Positions 1 through 15,400 of a stretch of 64,000 nt of DNA are shown here, piece by piece; position 1 is the first letter of the stretch; each line of letters opens with the position of its first letter. This DNA comes from Glandiceps talaboti (lineage: Eukaryota > Hemichordata > Enteropneusta > Spengelidae). Position numbers and translations under genes: made by a program. The notes beneath the pieces are model-generated. The model was not told the origin of the DNA, made no database searches, and worked only from the letters and a program-made list of their open reading frames with translations. The stretch lies in contig NC_135558.1 in NCBI RefSeq assembly GCF_964340395.1, positions 1,159,001-1,223,000 of the forward strand. Direction: 5' to 3'.

Positions 1-285
1 TGGCACTGGACTCCAAGCCTTCAAAGGCCGGTCGTATGGTTTCCTTCTGCTCCGAGTATGATTCCACAGACTAATACAAATTCGAGCCAGTACATGTAGT
101 CCGCAGAATCATACAAGACACAGTATGACATAAAAGTAACATTGATTTCATGGGATTATGTATAAAAAGCTTTAATTTCACTGTGTTTTGATTTTTTCAT
201 GAATTGGTAACATACTGAAATCTTCTCATTGCACTGCTGATTATACATATAAAATATGTTGATGTCCAAATTTTGTACATTTCAG

Positions 286-478
286 GAGGTTGTAACAGAC
301 AGAGTCTACCATCCCTTTGCGTTAGCTGTGTTTGAAGACAGTCTATTCTGGACAGATTGGTTACTTGGGTCAGTGGAAACAGCTAATAAGTTTACTGGAA
401 AGAACCATGCTACTCTGATTACTGATATGATGAGACCGATGGGAATATTAGTCTATCATCCAGTTCTACAACCAACAG
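286..478 (+). CDS. Exon: last blade of an upstream YWTD propeller
   Basis: The acceptor TTTCAG ends at 285 and the donor GTAAGA begins at 479. The translation contains [17 protein letters not shown], a typical final YWTD repeat, followed by a segment like the one that closes the second propeller of this gene ([17 protein letters not shown] in 23017-23411). This shows that at least one further propeller starts left of the window. DNA from 1 to 285 looks like intron. Confidence 0.8.
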
Positions 479-3400
479 GTAAGAAATGATAATTTTATAG
501 CTAATATGTGAATGATGTATGGTATGGACATTATACATACATGTAGATATGATACTAACCAGTACACTTGTAGGGCTTCAGTCATCACCCCCACACTTAT
601 ACATAACCAGTGCACTTGTAGGGCTTCAGTCATCACCAGTAAAATTGTACATTCACCTATTTGATTACCATACCTGATCAGTACTCTATAAAGCGCTTAT
701 GTACAAAATGTTGCAGCCAGAATTATTGCACGTTCGAAGCGCCATGTTCATATCACTCCACTTCTACAGGAATTACATTGGTTGTCTGTATGTCAACGTA
801 TTATTTATAAGATTTTAGTCATCACTTTTAAATGTCTTCATGGTTCTGTTCCTCCATATCTTAGTGAGTTGGTCAGTCTCTATGTCCCGGGGCGTAGTCA
901 ATGTTCCGCTGACCATTTTAAACTTAGTACTGTTACAGCAAGGACAAAAAACATGGTGATAGGACTTTGTGTTGCTTCACCAGTTTTATGGAATTCTTAC
1001 CCTCTCTAAATCCATCATTGTGATATTTCAATTTTTTTGAACATATGCTGAAAACACCTTTTTAATCTTGCCTTCTCTTAGTTTGGGAAATTAGTTTTTA
1101 TATTTTTTATGCTTGTTCTGTATTTTGAATGTGGCACTGATCACTGTCTCTGTGGATTTTAGATACTTTATAAATTAAAGGGACGCAGGCTCAGAGTTTA
1201 GACATTTTTTTGCTGACCAAGTGTTACATATTGTATTCTACTTCCTGAAGCACACTCATTCATTACTTGATACCTGAAATAACTCAATCCTGGTTTTTAG
1301 ATATAATATATAAAAGATTTGATGATGTAATTGTTGGTACGTATCAACAAATCTGCGGAAACCCCTGTCATTATATGAACAATGCATGACTTGAATGGTT
1401 GGTAAAAAGTGACAAGTCACGGCTACATGAATCGTTGTAAACACTATACATGATTAGTTTATCCATGGTTTTATGTAAAGCATTTTGTATTACAAAAGTA
1501 AAAACCATCTAAACTCAGCCTGTGCCCCTTTAGATTATTATTATTATTATTATTATTATTATTTGTGTTTATTCCCCTAGGTATAAATCCCTGCGCTGAG
1601 ACTACCTGTGATCACATGTGTCTACTGGCGCCAGGTGGTGGGTACAGGTGCTCCTGTACTTTAGGGTATATGATCCAATCAGATGGAAGTACCTGCAAGA
1701 GTAAGTAAACAGACTGATGTGTGAAAATTATGATCTATGTATTGTCTATTTAAGTACTGATTTCATCATACACTCCAGGTCACTAGTCTATTTAAGTACT
1801 GATTTCATCATACACTCCAGGTTACTAGTCTATTTAAGTACTGATTTCATCATACACTCCAGGTCACTAGTCTATTTAAGTACTGATTTCATCATACACT
1901 CCAGGTCACTAGTCTATTTAAGTATTGATTTCATCATACACTCCAGGTCACTAGTCTATTTAAGTACTGATTTCATCATACACTCCAGGTTACTAGTCTA
2001 TTTAAGTACTGATTTCATCATACACTCCAGGTCACTAGTCTATTTAAGTACTGATTCCATCATACACTCCAGGTTACTAGTCTATTTAAGTACTGATTTC
2101 ATCATACACTCCAGGTCACTAGTCTATTTAAGTACTGATTTCATCATACACTCCAGGTTACTAGTCTATTTAAGTACTGATTTCATCATACACTCCAGGT
2201 TACTAGTCTATTTAAGTACTGATTTCATCATACACTCCAGGTTACTAGTCTATTTAAGTACTGATTTCATCATACACTCCAGGTTACTAGTCTATTAAGT
2301 ACTGATTTCATCATACACTCCAGGTTACTAGTCTATTTAAGTACTGATTTCATCATACACTCCAGGTCACTAGTCTATATAAGTACTGATTTCATCATAC
2401 ACTCCAGGTTACTAGTCTATTTAAGTACTGATTTCATCATACACTCCAGGTTACTAGTCTATTTAAGTACTGATTTCATCATACACTCCAGGTTACTAGT
2501 CTATTTAAGTACTGATTTCATCATACACTCCAGGTCACTAGTCTATTTAAGTACTGATTTCATCATACACTCCAGGTTACTAGTCTATATAAGTACTGAT
2601 TTCATCATACACTCCAGGTTACTAGTCTATTTAAGTACTGATTTCATCATACACTCCAGGTTACTAGTCTATTTAAGTACTGATTTCATCATACACTCCA
2701 GGTTACTAGTCTATTTAAGTACTGATTTCATCATACACTCCAGGTCACTAGTCTATATAAGTACTGATTTCATCATACACTCCAGGTTACTAGTCTATTT
2801 AAGTACTGATTTCATCATACACTCCAGGTTACTAGTCTATATAAGTACTGATTTCATCATACACTCCAGGTTACTAGTCTATATAAGTACTGATTTCATC
2901 ATACACTCCAGGTCACTAGTCTATTTAAGTACTGATTTCATCATACACTCCAGGTTACTAGTCTATTTAAGTACTGATTTCATCATACACTCCAGGTCAC
3001 TAGTCTATTTAAGTACTGATTTCATCATACACTCCAGGTTACTAGTCTATTTAAGTACTGATTTCATCATACACTCCAGGTCACTAGTCTATTTAAGTAC
3101 TGATTTCATCATACACTCCAGGTTACTAGTCTATTTAAGTACTGATTTCATCATACACTCCAGGTTACTAGTCTATTTAAGTACTGATTTCATCATACAC
3201 TCTGGGTTACTAGTCTATTTAAGTACTGATTTCATCATACACTCCAGGTCACTAGTCTATTTAAGTACTGATTTCATCATACACTCCAGGTTACTAGTCT
3301 ATTAAGTACTGATTTCATCATACACTCCAGGTTACTAGTCTATTTAAGTACTGATTTCATCATACACTCCAGGTCACTAGTCTATTTAAGTACTGATTTC

Positions 3401-6400
3401 ATCATACACTCCAGGTCACTAGTCTATTTAAGTACTGATTTCATCATACACTCCAGGTTACTAGTCTATTTAAGTACTGATTTCATCATACACTCCAGGT
3501 CACTAGTCTATTTAAGTACTGATTTCATCATACACTCCAGGTCACTAGTCTATTTAAGTACTGATTTCATCATACACTCCAGGTTACTAGTCTATTTAAG
3601 TACTGATTTCATCATACACTCCAGGTCACTAGTCTATTTAAGTACTGATTTCATCATACACTCCAGGTTACTAGTCTATTTAAGTACTGATTTCATCATA
3701 CACTCCAGGTTACTAGTCTATTTAAGTACTGATTTCATCATACACTCCAGGTTACTAGTCTATATAAGTACTGATTTCATCATACACTCCAGGTTACTAG
3801 TCTATTTAAGTACTGATTTCATCATACACTCCAGGTCACTAGTCTATTTAAGTACTGATTTCATCATACACTCCAGGTCACTAGTCTATTTAAGTACTGA
3901 TTTCATCATACACTCCAGGTTACTAGTCTATTTAAGTACTGATTTCATCATACACTCCAGGTCACTAGTCTATTTAAGTACTGATTTCATCATACACTCC
4001 AGGTTACTAGTCTATTTAAGTACTGATTTCATCATACACTCCAGGTTACTAGTCTATTTAAGTACTGATTTCATCATACACTCCAGGTTACTAGTCTATT
4101 TAAGTACTGATTTCATCATACACTCCAGGTTACTAGTCTATTTAAGTACTGATTTCATCATACACTCCAGGTCACTAGTCTATTTAACAAATTGTGCTTT
4201 TATTTTGGGTAGTAAGATTATAATTCTACTTGAGTTCCCAAGTTTTTCCACCAGGGTTCCTACCAGTGTTTTTGTTTTGGGTACTAGTGAGTTCATGTGA
4301 CATATTTCAGAGCTCCCAACTCACTTTACCCAAGTCTTCCTCTAAAATCATTGATGAAACTGAGCAGCTAATGTTTATCTGTTGATTCTTGACTCATAAT
4401 ACAGAAAGCAAGTCAACTTCTCCATCACTTCTATTCTCAACAAGAAAAGCAATAAAACAATTGTACTTAGACACAGAAGTCAACCAGGACAAGATGGCCG
4501 ACACAATCCTTGGTAACCTTTTCAATGTGATAGGTTTGGACTACCATACAGCCACTGAGACAGTTTATTATGGTGATGTTCACCAAGATACAATCAATAA
4601 GGTTAATATTCATGGAAATATCAGGTAATTGTATATAAATGTCAAATTTATGTCGCTATTTATTTATTTATTTATTTATTTATTGCATCCCTTTTGTACT
4701 AGGACTCACTAAGATTGTTAGGAGCAGCACTAACAGAAAATTAAAATACATACACTACTAAAAAATTAGAAGATATGACTACTATAATCACATACAGAAA
4801 CAAACAAACAAACAAACAAACAAACCAAAGGGAGGGAGGAAGAGAGAGAAGGAAAAAAAATTGAAAAAAACAAAAGTTACCCTTCAAATGTTAGTAGTCA
4901 AAAGATCTAATCTCTAAACTATTCTATATAGTTTTCACAAAATCCTTTCTGTTTTCAATTTCATCAATAAGTTATTGTTTGATAATTTGTTTAATTCGTT
5001 CCTAGCAACAAAGGCTGTGCCCTTAGCAATATCGGAGTTATAGGTTATCTTACTCAGATAATATTAAGTGAGCTGGGGTATAATATTAAGTGAATGAGCA
5101 TTGAAAAATAAACTCATGTAGCAGTTTCTTTTACAAAGTTATGTAGTTGTGCTACAGTGCCATTGGCTCTATTTCATATCTTGCCACTTTGTTCACTATT
5201 AATTACTCTCATTTTGTTGTAAACACAAACTTTTATGGACAAGAATTATTTCAAAATAAGCATACTGTTAATAATTCATGGAAGACAAAATTAGTTTAAA
5301 ATTTGACTCTCTGAAATGTGTTTATATTGCAGTGAAGTGGTGTTTGATAAAGGACTAGACACCATTGATGATATATCCATTGATTGGATAGCAAATAACT
5401 TGTACTGGACTGACTCTGGTACTGTCAAGATAGAAGTGGCAAGACTTGATGGATCGGCCAGAAAAACACTTATCTCTGAAGATATTGAAAAGCCAAGAGC
5501 ACTTGTACTATATCCATCTAAAGGGTAAGTAAAAGTTGGTACTTGTATTTGTAAGAGTCATGATTGGTGAAGTGTTACAGTGCTGGTTTGGAATCAACAA
5601 AGCTTTATCACTGCCCTGAATGGTTTAAGTCCTTGGGCAAGTTTTGAAATGCAACTGTGCCCCAGTCAGTTTGGTTGTATGATTTAAGACCTTGTAGGAT
5701 TAAAAAAAAGCTATGTGAGGAAATTTCATATAGAGGCTACAATGGATTAATATTTTCTCCAAGATGTTTAGGAAGTGTAAAAGGCCATTGTGCCATTATA
5801 GGTCTTTGCCTGGGGGTAATAATTGGAAAATGGTTTGGGCACAGGGTGAGAAAGGGCAGCATAAGAATATATAATAACTCTTTATTATTAATAATTACTA
5901 TAATATTGATGTGTACTAGTCTAGTTCATTGAAAAAAAATTCAATGACAAAATATTATAATTGCAGTTGATATCATATATTACTTTTTTGTGGTCATAAA
6001 TTTTATATCATTATTGTTATTTTTCACAGAATAATGTTTTTCTCTGACTGGGGTAATCATCCTAAAATAGAAAAGTTATCCATGGATGGAAGTGATAGAC
6101 ATATACTTATAGACTCCCAGCTTGGCTGGCCGAACGGTATGTGTTTAGATTACCAACAAGATCGACTTTACTGGATTGATGCATACACAGATTCAATTGG
6201 TAAGTTTCAAATCATTTTGTTATGTGGTATCTGATTGTTGTATGTATTACATATATCTACAAGATGGCCTGCAAGTAAAAGTTTCATGAAAACTCCAGAA
6301 ACAATTGTCATAAAATGTACTGTACATGCAGTTTGTATAATAGCACATGACCTATTCATTCAGACTCAAGTGTCTATCCCTAAATTATTAGGAAACACTT

Positions 6401-9400
6401 TCTGCTGGTATCATAGGCTTGAATTTGGAGTGAAAAGTTTAAAAGTTATCTTTCACAATGTCAGCCTGAGGGTAGTATGGCAAAAACCAGTTTCTGTCTG
6501 CCTCATCACCTCAAAAACAAATCCAACATAGTTTTACAGGAATGTCTAGATTTTGAGCTTAGTATTGCATATTAATTAGCATAATTTGCATATTGATTGA
6601 TTGCATTTGAGTTGTAATTTCACAGCTTATGTCGTCAACTTTTTTTCAGAGTCTGTAAATCTTGTTGGAGGAGATCGTAAAAGCCTTGTTACAAATCTGG
6701 ATCATCCATTTTCACTGACGATAATAAATGATAAAATGTACTGGTCTGACTGGAGTACAGGTGAGTATATAACTTGTACCATCTCAATTTTTACTTCAGA
6801 AGTAAACTGTTACTTGAGGGTCATTTCTTTCCTTGTCTTTGCTAGGTGTATTTCATAGCATTCATTCATTCATTCATTCATTCATTCATTCATTCAAGGG
6901 GAACAAAACTTCGTTAATTCATGTCATTTTCGTAAAACTTGGAAAATAAACGAGATAAAATGTGTTGGCTTTATTCACATTCATTACTGAGTTGTCATTA
7001 ATATGAACTAAGGCAAACATACAAGACTTAGTAGGAACCAAACATTTTGTCAACAGCATCTAATGTTGTTTAAATTATAAAGCCCCTAAAAATGTTCGCA
7101 ATGTAACAGAAGTTGACAGCCAGTCTCGTACATCACTTGCGACTAAAGTCAGTTTTCAAAATGAGTATAAAATCAATCTGCTTTGAACTTAATGTTGTTA
7201 GCATCTGTTTTTCCCACCACATTCTAATAAACTGACCAGACGTATGATACAGGAAATTTTGGCATATGATTATAATTATGTAACATGTTATAGTTGGTAG
7301 TGGCTATAAAGAATTTAAAATACCACTAATTCTTTCTATTATGGCAATAAAAACTAATTTGTTGTCAGTGATTCCACCTCTATCAACTAACCTAATCTGT
7401 AAGAATACTGTATACTTTAATATCATGAATTCTTGTACTTCAGTTTCTTCTAATCTTGCTGAAGTACGTCTACTAGCTGATCACCAAACTTACTACACTG
7501 TCGTTAACTAGACTAAAGTGTGATAATGGGAATACTGTAGTTTGGTGAATGAAAAATTTGACAGAATGGCAATATAGGGCATGTCAGGTGGGCTTCAGTT
7601 TAGCAGGCAGTGCAAGGGGAAACTAGATAGTCGACGCTACACAATTATTAGTAAATAACTCAATCCAGTCGGCACTTGTCGATATCAGTTCACTCAGTGA
7701 TTCAGGTTTGATTTTTTCTCAATATCTTCATATCTTTTTTTCTTGAGAATAAAATAATGTTTTCACTGATTAGTGTGGTTATGTGATTCAGAAGATGTTT
7801 CCATGGTATTACATATGGTACATTAGAAAACCTTTATGGCCAGGATGTGAGTTTTACAGACCTCAGTAGTATATATATACATGCCCTCTCTTCTGCCACA
7901 CAACCTTGGTTCGCAAAACCCATATCTGGGCCATAAAGATTAAAGGGATTATTTCTGTTAAACAGGTAGTATTCAGAGTGCTGATAAACTGACTGGTAAC
8001 GATCTAACAGTTGTATGGAATTCAAATATCAACGATGTCTTGGATATATGTGGTATTAATCCAACTGCAATTCAAACACCTCACACGGGTAAGCTCTTGA
8101 TAATATATGTGATATTATTCCAACTGCAAGTCAAACACCTCACACTGGTAAGTTTGGATAAAACATCGAGGTATCGCCGAACGACTGTGTGTATCGTACA
8201 CATTTTATGTTTCCTAAGAATATTTTTTTTTACTTTTTGTATATGTAGTGCAATTGCGAACAATAGCCACTTCAAGAATAAATGACAAAGAGATCTCCTA
8301 ATTGGCCAAGCAAATTGGTTCACTGCTGCTCAGAATAACAAAAAATGTAAGACGGCAAGGAATTTAAGAACAATTACAGAACAATGGACATAAACTGGTT
8401 TAAAAAACACAACAACAGGTTTTCACCCTACACTTTACGAAAGGTGTAGATTGGTACTTTAACGTGCATTGGGTATTGCACTCCAATACACGGGACCTCT
8501 ATTTTACGTCCTGTCCGAGGGACAAAAGTAAAGAATAAAAAGGAATCAAAAATACATGAGACATACAAGATAGATAAGAAACAGGCTTCCCACAGACCAC
8601 TCATTACAAATACAAACATGGTAGGCACAGTTGCTCGGTGATCCCTCGATGTTTTAGTTGTATGTTACCTGATGCATATCTATGCAAGGTGTGGAGTACA
8701 TAGGATGGTGGAATGGTTAGAGTGGCCAGCTTGGAATCTACATGTTGCAGTTCAAGCCGGCTATCATATTGTTGATTGCTTCGGAATGGTATAAGTTTGG
8801 GCAAGATTTGAACCACAACTGTGCCTCAGTCAATCCAGCTGTATAATTGGGCACCTGGTAGGATAGAGGTTACAATGTGAATGCTCTAATCCTTGGTCTA
8901 TGGGTTTACAGAGGCTGCAATGACTTGTATGCGCTCAAGGGAGTTGAGGAAGTAATGATCCATGCCAGGGCCGGTAATAATTGTAAAGTGCTTTTGAGCA
9001 GAATGGGAAGTCCTAAGGCTTTATAAATAAATAAAATGAATATAAATACTTTAGCCAATATGGGATCTTGGTTACAGATTTGTCCCACTTGAAATGAATG
9101 TAAATACTTGGTTCATGATTTGTAACCCTGAATTATTCTTTCAATGATATGCAGTCTACAGATATTGTGTACTTAAACAGATATTTGAACTTTATTGATA
9201 TCATAGAAGCCAATGGTTGTGGAGTATTGAATGGAGAATGCAGTCATCTGTGTTTACCTAATCCTACTGGCTTCATATGTGCCTGTCCTGATAATATGAA
9301 CTTATCTGCAGATAATCAAACTTGTGAAGGCAAGTATGGTGGTTGTATGTTTTAGTTCAGATATAAGTTTTACACCCCCCCCCCTACACCTCACCCCCAT

Positions 9401-12400
9401 GTACATCACAATTTTATCTCTATATTTTTCAGACCATATACTATTAATTTTCAAGTTGCTGATTTTGCCATTTTTGGAACGTGATTGGCGTCGTGCCGTG
9501 ATTTGGCAACCTGGTTATTATTGCTAGTTATTAACTTAAAGCTTCATTGTCTTCCATGACCCTTGGATCAAATTCATCACTTTAGAGCATCGAGATGTAG
9601 ACTTTCAACTCATATATTTTTGCCAAATGTAGTGTTTTCATTTCTAGTTCCTTAATCTTTGTAGAGTTTGTGTTTGTATTTGAAATCCCCAGGTTGTACC
9701 AGTACCTGTTCTCCTGCTATGTACCCCCCCCCCACCCCCCCCCCATCCCCCTACGATTAATCAGGTCTGTAAAAGCCGTATTTCACATTGTTTTGTTTCC
9801 ATGATGTTCATCAAGTTAAACCTTTTATTTTACCTCAGTGTACATATTTCATGAAATGATTATTGCTTTGTTTTGGTTTTCTAGTGTCTTTGTTTTGCTC
9901 TGCTGATATGTTCAAATGTGACAATGGTTACTGTCTGTCCATGTACTGGGTTTGTGACCAACATAATGACTGTGGTGATAGCTCAGATGAATCACCCGAC
10001 GTCTGCGGTAAGGGAAACTCGGCTCATGCTGAGTGTAATGGCAATTTTGCACTTTTACAGCTAAAACAGGCAGCATTCACCAGAAGACCACATGTAACAA
10101 ATACAGTTAATTGTTTTTCTACCAGGGGGTATCCATTTGTACACAAAAAACTACAAGTTGGGAAACTCAGGATATTAAGATCAACGTTGATCATTTTGCA
10201 AGTTTTACTTTTTCAATGCCGACCCTAAACATTTTTTTAATGTATTCAAGAAAAAAATAATAAAATCGTGAAAATTGTTACGTTTCACGAGAAATAGCAG
10301 ATGCAGAAACTGCCATGAAAAGACACTCTAAAAGACACTCTAATCTGTAATGACTGTACATCTGATAGGAAGAAATAAACAACAGAGAGACCATTTGGAA
10401 AACAATGGAAAACCTGAACTAGACAGTCAAACAGAAGAAAATTAAATAAAATTAAATGAAAATCTACCTACCCCACAATGTTTTTCATTGGGCCTGATGT
10501 GAATGTGCATTTGCCGAAATGACTCCAATGGACAATAGTCTTAGTCCTTTAGTCTCTGCACATGTGGTCATAATTTAAAATCATGACAAAGGTAATATTT
10601 TATTTTGGAAAGTATTTAAAAATGTTCTAAATAAAACTTAAGAATTGTATCTGGTGTTTAAAGAGATAAAGTATACATATCTATATAATATTTTGTAATA
10701 GGACAATACACTTGTGGTCTTGCTAGAGCCTTTGTATGTGATAATGGTAAATGTGTACACACATCCTGGGTATGTGATGGTGATGATGACTGCTCTGATG
10801 GGTCAGATGAAAACAGGTGTGGTAAGTGGATTTAAGTTGTTACCATGGTATTATATACAGATAATGTAAGGGTCATGATGGTCAAAGAGATCAAATATTG
10901 GCAGCTTGGAATCTGTATGTTGACATCGACATCCATTGTGGAAGATATGTGTAGATATGAATTATTGTAATTATTATTAATGTACTGATGATCAGGGCTT
11001 AATACAACTCGTAACAGCCCACTAAAATCTTTTCCTTGCTTGCCATAATCATTTATAGCATCCATATCAAGTGTAAAATAGCACATGTGGCCATTCCAAC
11101 TGTCGTCAATTATTAAAAACTGTCCACTACAAACGAACAACAAAGTAATTACAGTATAACGAGAGTGCCACAATTGTGATTATCCATTCCTCTAAGTGAG
11201 ACAAAGCTGTCTTGTGACATTTGTGTTTACTCTCTAGTCATTTTATGACTAACAATGTACTTTGTACTGGTAAGATTGTTTACAGATTGATTACATTAAG
11301 AGACACCCTGCCCATACTAGCAAATGTAACAGACGGGTATACTTTTACACTTGATATGGATGCTATAAACCATTTTGACAAGCAGAGAAAACACTTTAGT
11401 TGGCTGTTACTAATTGTTTATCTTATGATTTCTTTCCAGGGAAAAGGCAGTGTAACAATGGTGATTTTTCTTGTGATGACCATCGGTGTATAGACAAACT
11501 TTGGTTGTGTGATGGATCCCAAGACTGTGACGATGGTACAGATGAAAACACAGAGCAATGTGGTAAAATTCTTTATTTTATCTCAGAAGTACTACATTGC
11601 TACAAAGGATTGTGTAAATTTTATTTATCATGTATGATTCAAGTTGAACAAAAAAATACGTCAATGAGTAATGCTTTCAGTAGAAGCCTGTTTCTATTAC
11701 ACTGTAAAAGAATAACAGTGCTCTTAGACTATCACTTTTCAATGTGATTGGGTACAGAATCCTGGTGTGTGTGATGTTTCTGTTATTGTTAGCATAAAAT
11801 GTGCCTACGTCCCATGAGTGAAACACATAATGTACCAAAGGCAACTTCATACGTACCAAGGCAACTTCATACGTACCATACCAAGGCAACTTCATACGTA
11901 CCATACCAAGGCAACTTCATACGTACCAAGGCAACTTCATACGTACCAAGGCAACTTCATACGTACCAAGGCAACTTCATACGTACCAAGGCAACTTCAT
12001 ACGTACCAAGGCAACTTCATACGTACCAAGGCAATTTCATACGTACCAAGGCAATTTCATACGTACCAAGGCAACTTCATACGTACCAAGACAACTTCAT
12101 ACCTACCAAGGCAACTTCATACATACCAAGGCAACTTCATACGTACCAAGGCAACTTCATACGTACCAAGGCAACTTCATACGTACCAAGGCAACTTCAT
12201 ACATACCAAGGCAACTTCATACGTACCAAGGCAACTTCATACGTACCAAGGCAACTTCATACCTACCAAGGCAACTTCATACGTACCAAGGCAACTTCAT
12301 ACATACCAAGGCAACTTCATACGTACCAAGGCAACTTCATACATACCAAGGCAATTTCATACATACCAAGGCAACTTCATACGTACCAAGGCAACTTCAT

Positions 12401-15400
12401 ACGTACCAAGGCAACTTCATACGTACCAAGGCAACTTCATACGTACCAAGGCAACTTTATACGTAACAAGGCAACTTCATACGTACCAAGGCAACTTCAT
12501 ACGTACCAAGGCAACTTCATACGTACCAAGGCAACTTCATACCTACCAAGGCAACTTCATACATACCAAGGCAACTTCATACATACCAAGGCAACTTCAT
12601 ACATACCAAAGCAACTTCATACGTACCAATGCAACTTCATACGTACCAAGGCAACTTCATACGTACCAAGGCAACTTCATACGTACTAAGGCAACTTCAT
12701 ACGTACCAAGGCAACTTCATACGTACCAAGGCAACTTCATACGTACCAAGGCAACTTCATACGTACCAAGGCAACTTCATACGTACCAAGGCAACTTCAT
12801 ACATACCAATGCAACTTCATACATACCAAGGCAACTTCATACGTACCAAGGCAACTTCATACGTACCAAGGCAACTTCATACGTACCAAGGCAACTTCAT
12901 ACTACCAAGGCAACTTCATACGTACCAAGGCAACTTCATACGTACCAAGGCAACTTCATACGCAAATTTACATTAGTTTGATAGTGTGACAAGGGGAAGA
13001 CTTCTAATTGTCCACCACTAATAAAAAACATATTATATTCAGATTTCAAGTTTCGGTAAAATAATTGCGATAATGGTTATTGTTTTGACGATAGTGCAAC
13101 TGTTTATGTTTTATCAGGTGATGACATGTGTGCTGAAGACCACTATCAGTGTTTATCTGGTCAATGTATACCATCACAATGGTATTGTGACTTGGAAGAA
13201 GACTGTCCTGATGGTGATGATGAAGAAGGCTGTGGTAAGCTGTCAAGTATTTACTGTACAATCCATCTCCTCTCACTCACATGACATCTGTCAATCACAT
13301 ACTAAGACATGCCTCTATTGGATGTTTAAGAGCTGTCAATCATTCACCATCCCCTCACTAACTCACATGACATCTGTCAATCACATACTAAGGTATACCT
13401 CAATTGGATGTTTAATAGCTGTCAATCACTCGCCATCCATGGCCCTCAATCACATGACATGTACACTATTGGCACATAGACATCCTACCTTGGCATTCAA
13501 GCTAACTCCCACTTCAGCTAGAATGGTTTTGGTCTATAGATGTTGGGTATTCATTAAGTAACTACTCAGTTTTCCTTAACAACCATCACAGGACAGCATG
13601 GTGTTTGGATGCCTTTCCTAAATATCCTAATTTAAGACGATTTCAAAATGGCTTCAGAACTTGTTCTTGATTAACACTTTGGCCACATATCCCAGGACTC
13701 ATGGCAGTATGAGTGCTGTATAGGAGCTCCACATATAATTTCTATGAGTATATCCGTCTGTGGTTTCTTTTCTTTCAGTGAAGAATACCTGTGCACCAAA
13801 CAAGTTTACGTGTGGTAATGGTAATTGTATAATGCAATCCTGGCATTGTGACTTTGACAACGATTGTGAGGATACCTCAGATGAAGAGAATTGTGGTGAG
13901 TTGATATCATTTGCTGGTGGTACAATTGCAGACATCAGACTGTGTTTATCTTTATTTAATGCTATCTTTTATTTTGACAGTATATGACAGTGAATGTAAT
14001 GAGACAGAGTTCCAGTGTGATAACGCTATCTTTATTTTGACAGTATATGACAGTGAATGTAATGAGACAGAGTTTCAGTGTGATAACGCTATCTTTATTT
14101 TAACAGTATATGACAGTGAATGTAATGAGACAGAGTTCCAGTGTGATAACGCTATCTTTATTTTAACAGTATATGACAGTGAATGTAATGAGACAGAGTT
14201 CCAGTATGATAATGCTATCTTTATTTTAACAGTATATGACAGTGAATGTAATGAGGCAGAGTTCCAGTGTGATAATGTTATCTTTATTTTAACAGTATAT
14301 GACAGTGAATGTAATGAGACAGAGTTCCAGTGTGATAACGCTATCTTTATTTTGACACAGTGTCACTATATGAATGTAATGAGACAGAGTTCCAGTGTGA
14401 TAATGTTATCTTTATTTTAACAGTATATGACAGTGAATGTAATGAGACAGAGTTCCAGTGTGATAACGCTATCTTTATTTTGACACAGTGTCACTATATG
14501 AATGTAATGAGACAGAGTTCCAGTGTGATAATGCTATCTTTATTTTAACAGTATATGAATGTAATGAGACAGAGTTCCAGTGTGATAATGCTATCTTTAT
14601 TTTAACAGTATATGACAGTGAATGTAATGAGACAGAGTTCCAGTGTGATAACGCTATCTTTATTTTAACAGTATATGACAGTGAATGTAATGAGACAGAG
14701 TTTCAGTGTGATAAGGCTATCTTTATTTTAACAGTATATGACAGTGAATGTAATGAGACAGAGTTCCAGTGTGATAACGCTATCTTTATTTTATCAGTAT
14801 ATGACAGTGAATGTAATGAGACAGAGTTCCAGTGTGATAACGCTATCTTTATTTTAACAGTATATGACAGTGAATATAATGAGACAGAGTTCCAGTATGA
14901 TAACGCTATCTTTATTTTAACAGTATTTGATAGTGAATGTAATGAGACAGAGTTTCAGTGTGATAACGCTATCTTTATTTTAACAGTATATGATAGTGAA
15001 TGTAATGAGACAGAGTTCCAGTATGATAACGCTATCTTTATTTTAACAGTATATGATAGTGAATGTAATGAGACAGAGTTCCAGTGTGATAATGTTATCT
15101 TTATTTTAACAGTATATGAATGTAATGAGACAGAGTTCCAGTATGATAACGCTATCTTTATTTTAAAAGTATATGACAGTGAATGTAATGAGACAGAGTT
15201 CCAGTGTGATAATGCTATCTTTATTTTAACAGTATATGACAGTGAATGTAATTAGACAGAGTTCCAGTGTGATAATGTTATCTTTATTTTAACAGTATAT
15301 GAATGTAATGAGACAGAGTTCCAGTGTGATAACGCTATCTTTATTTTAACAGTATATGAATGTAATGAGACAGAGTTCCAGTGTGATAACGCTATCTTTA

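Noticed and set aside
1717-4188. CRISPR-like array
   Set aside because: Units are contiguous 42-bp repeats without unique spacers, in an animal intron.
11799-12981. Long open frames of [11 protein letters not shown]-type repeats
   Set aside because: They come from the 20-bp intronic minisatellite, which has no stop in any frame of one strand. There is no start context and they lie between two LDLa exons of the same gene.
14488-15255. 255-residue open frame in the 63-bp array as one giant exon
   Set aside because: Each unit contains its own acceptor and only half an LDLa module. A stop occurs before the true exon, so a single exon is unlikely.
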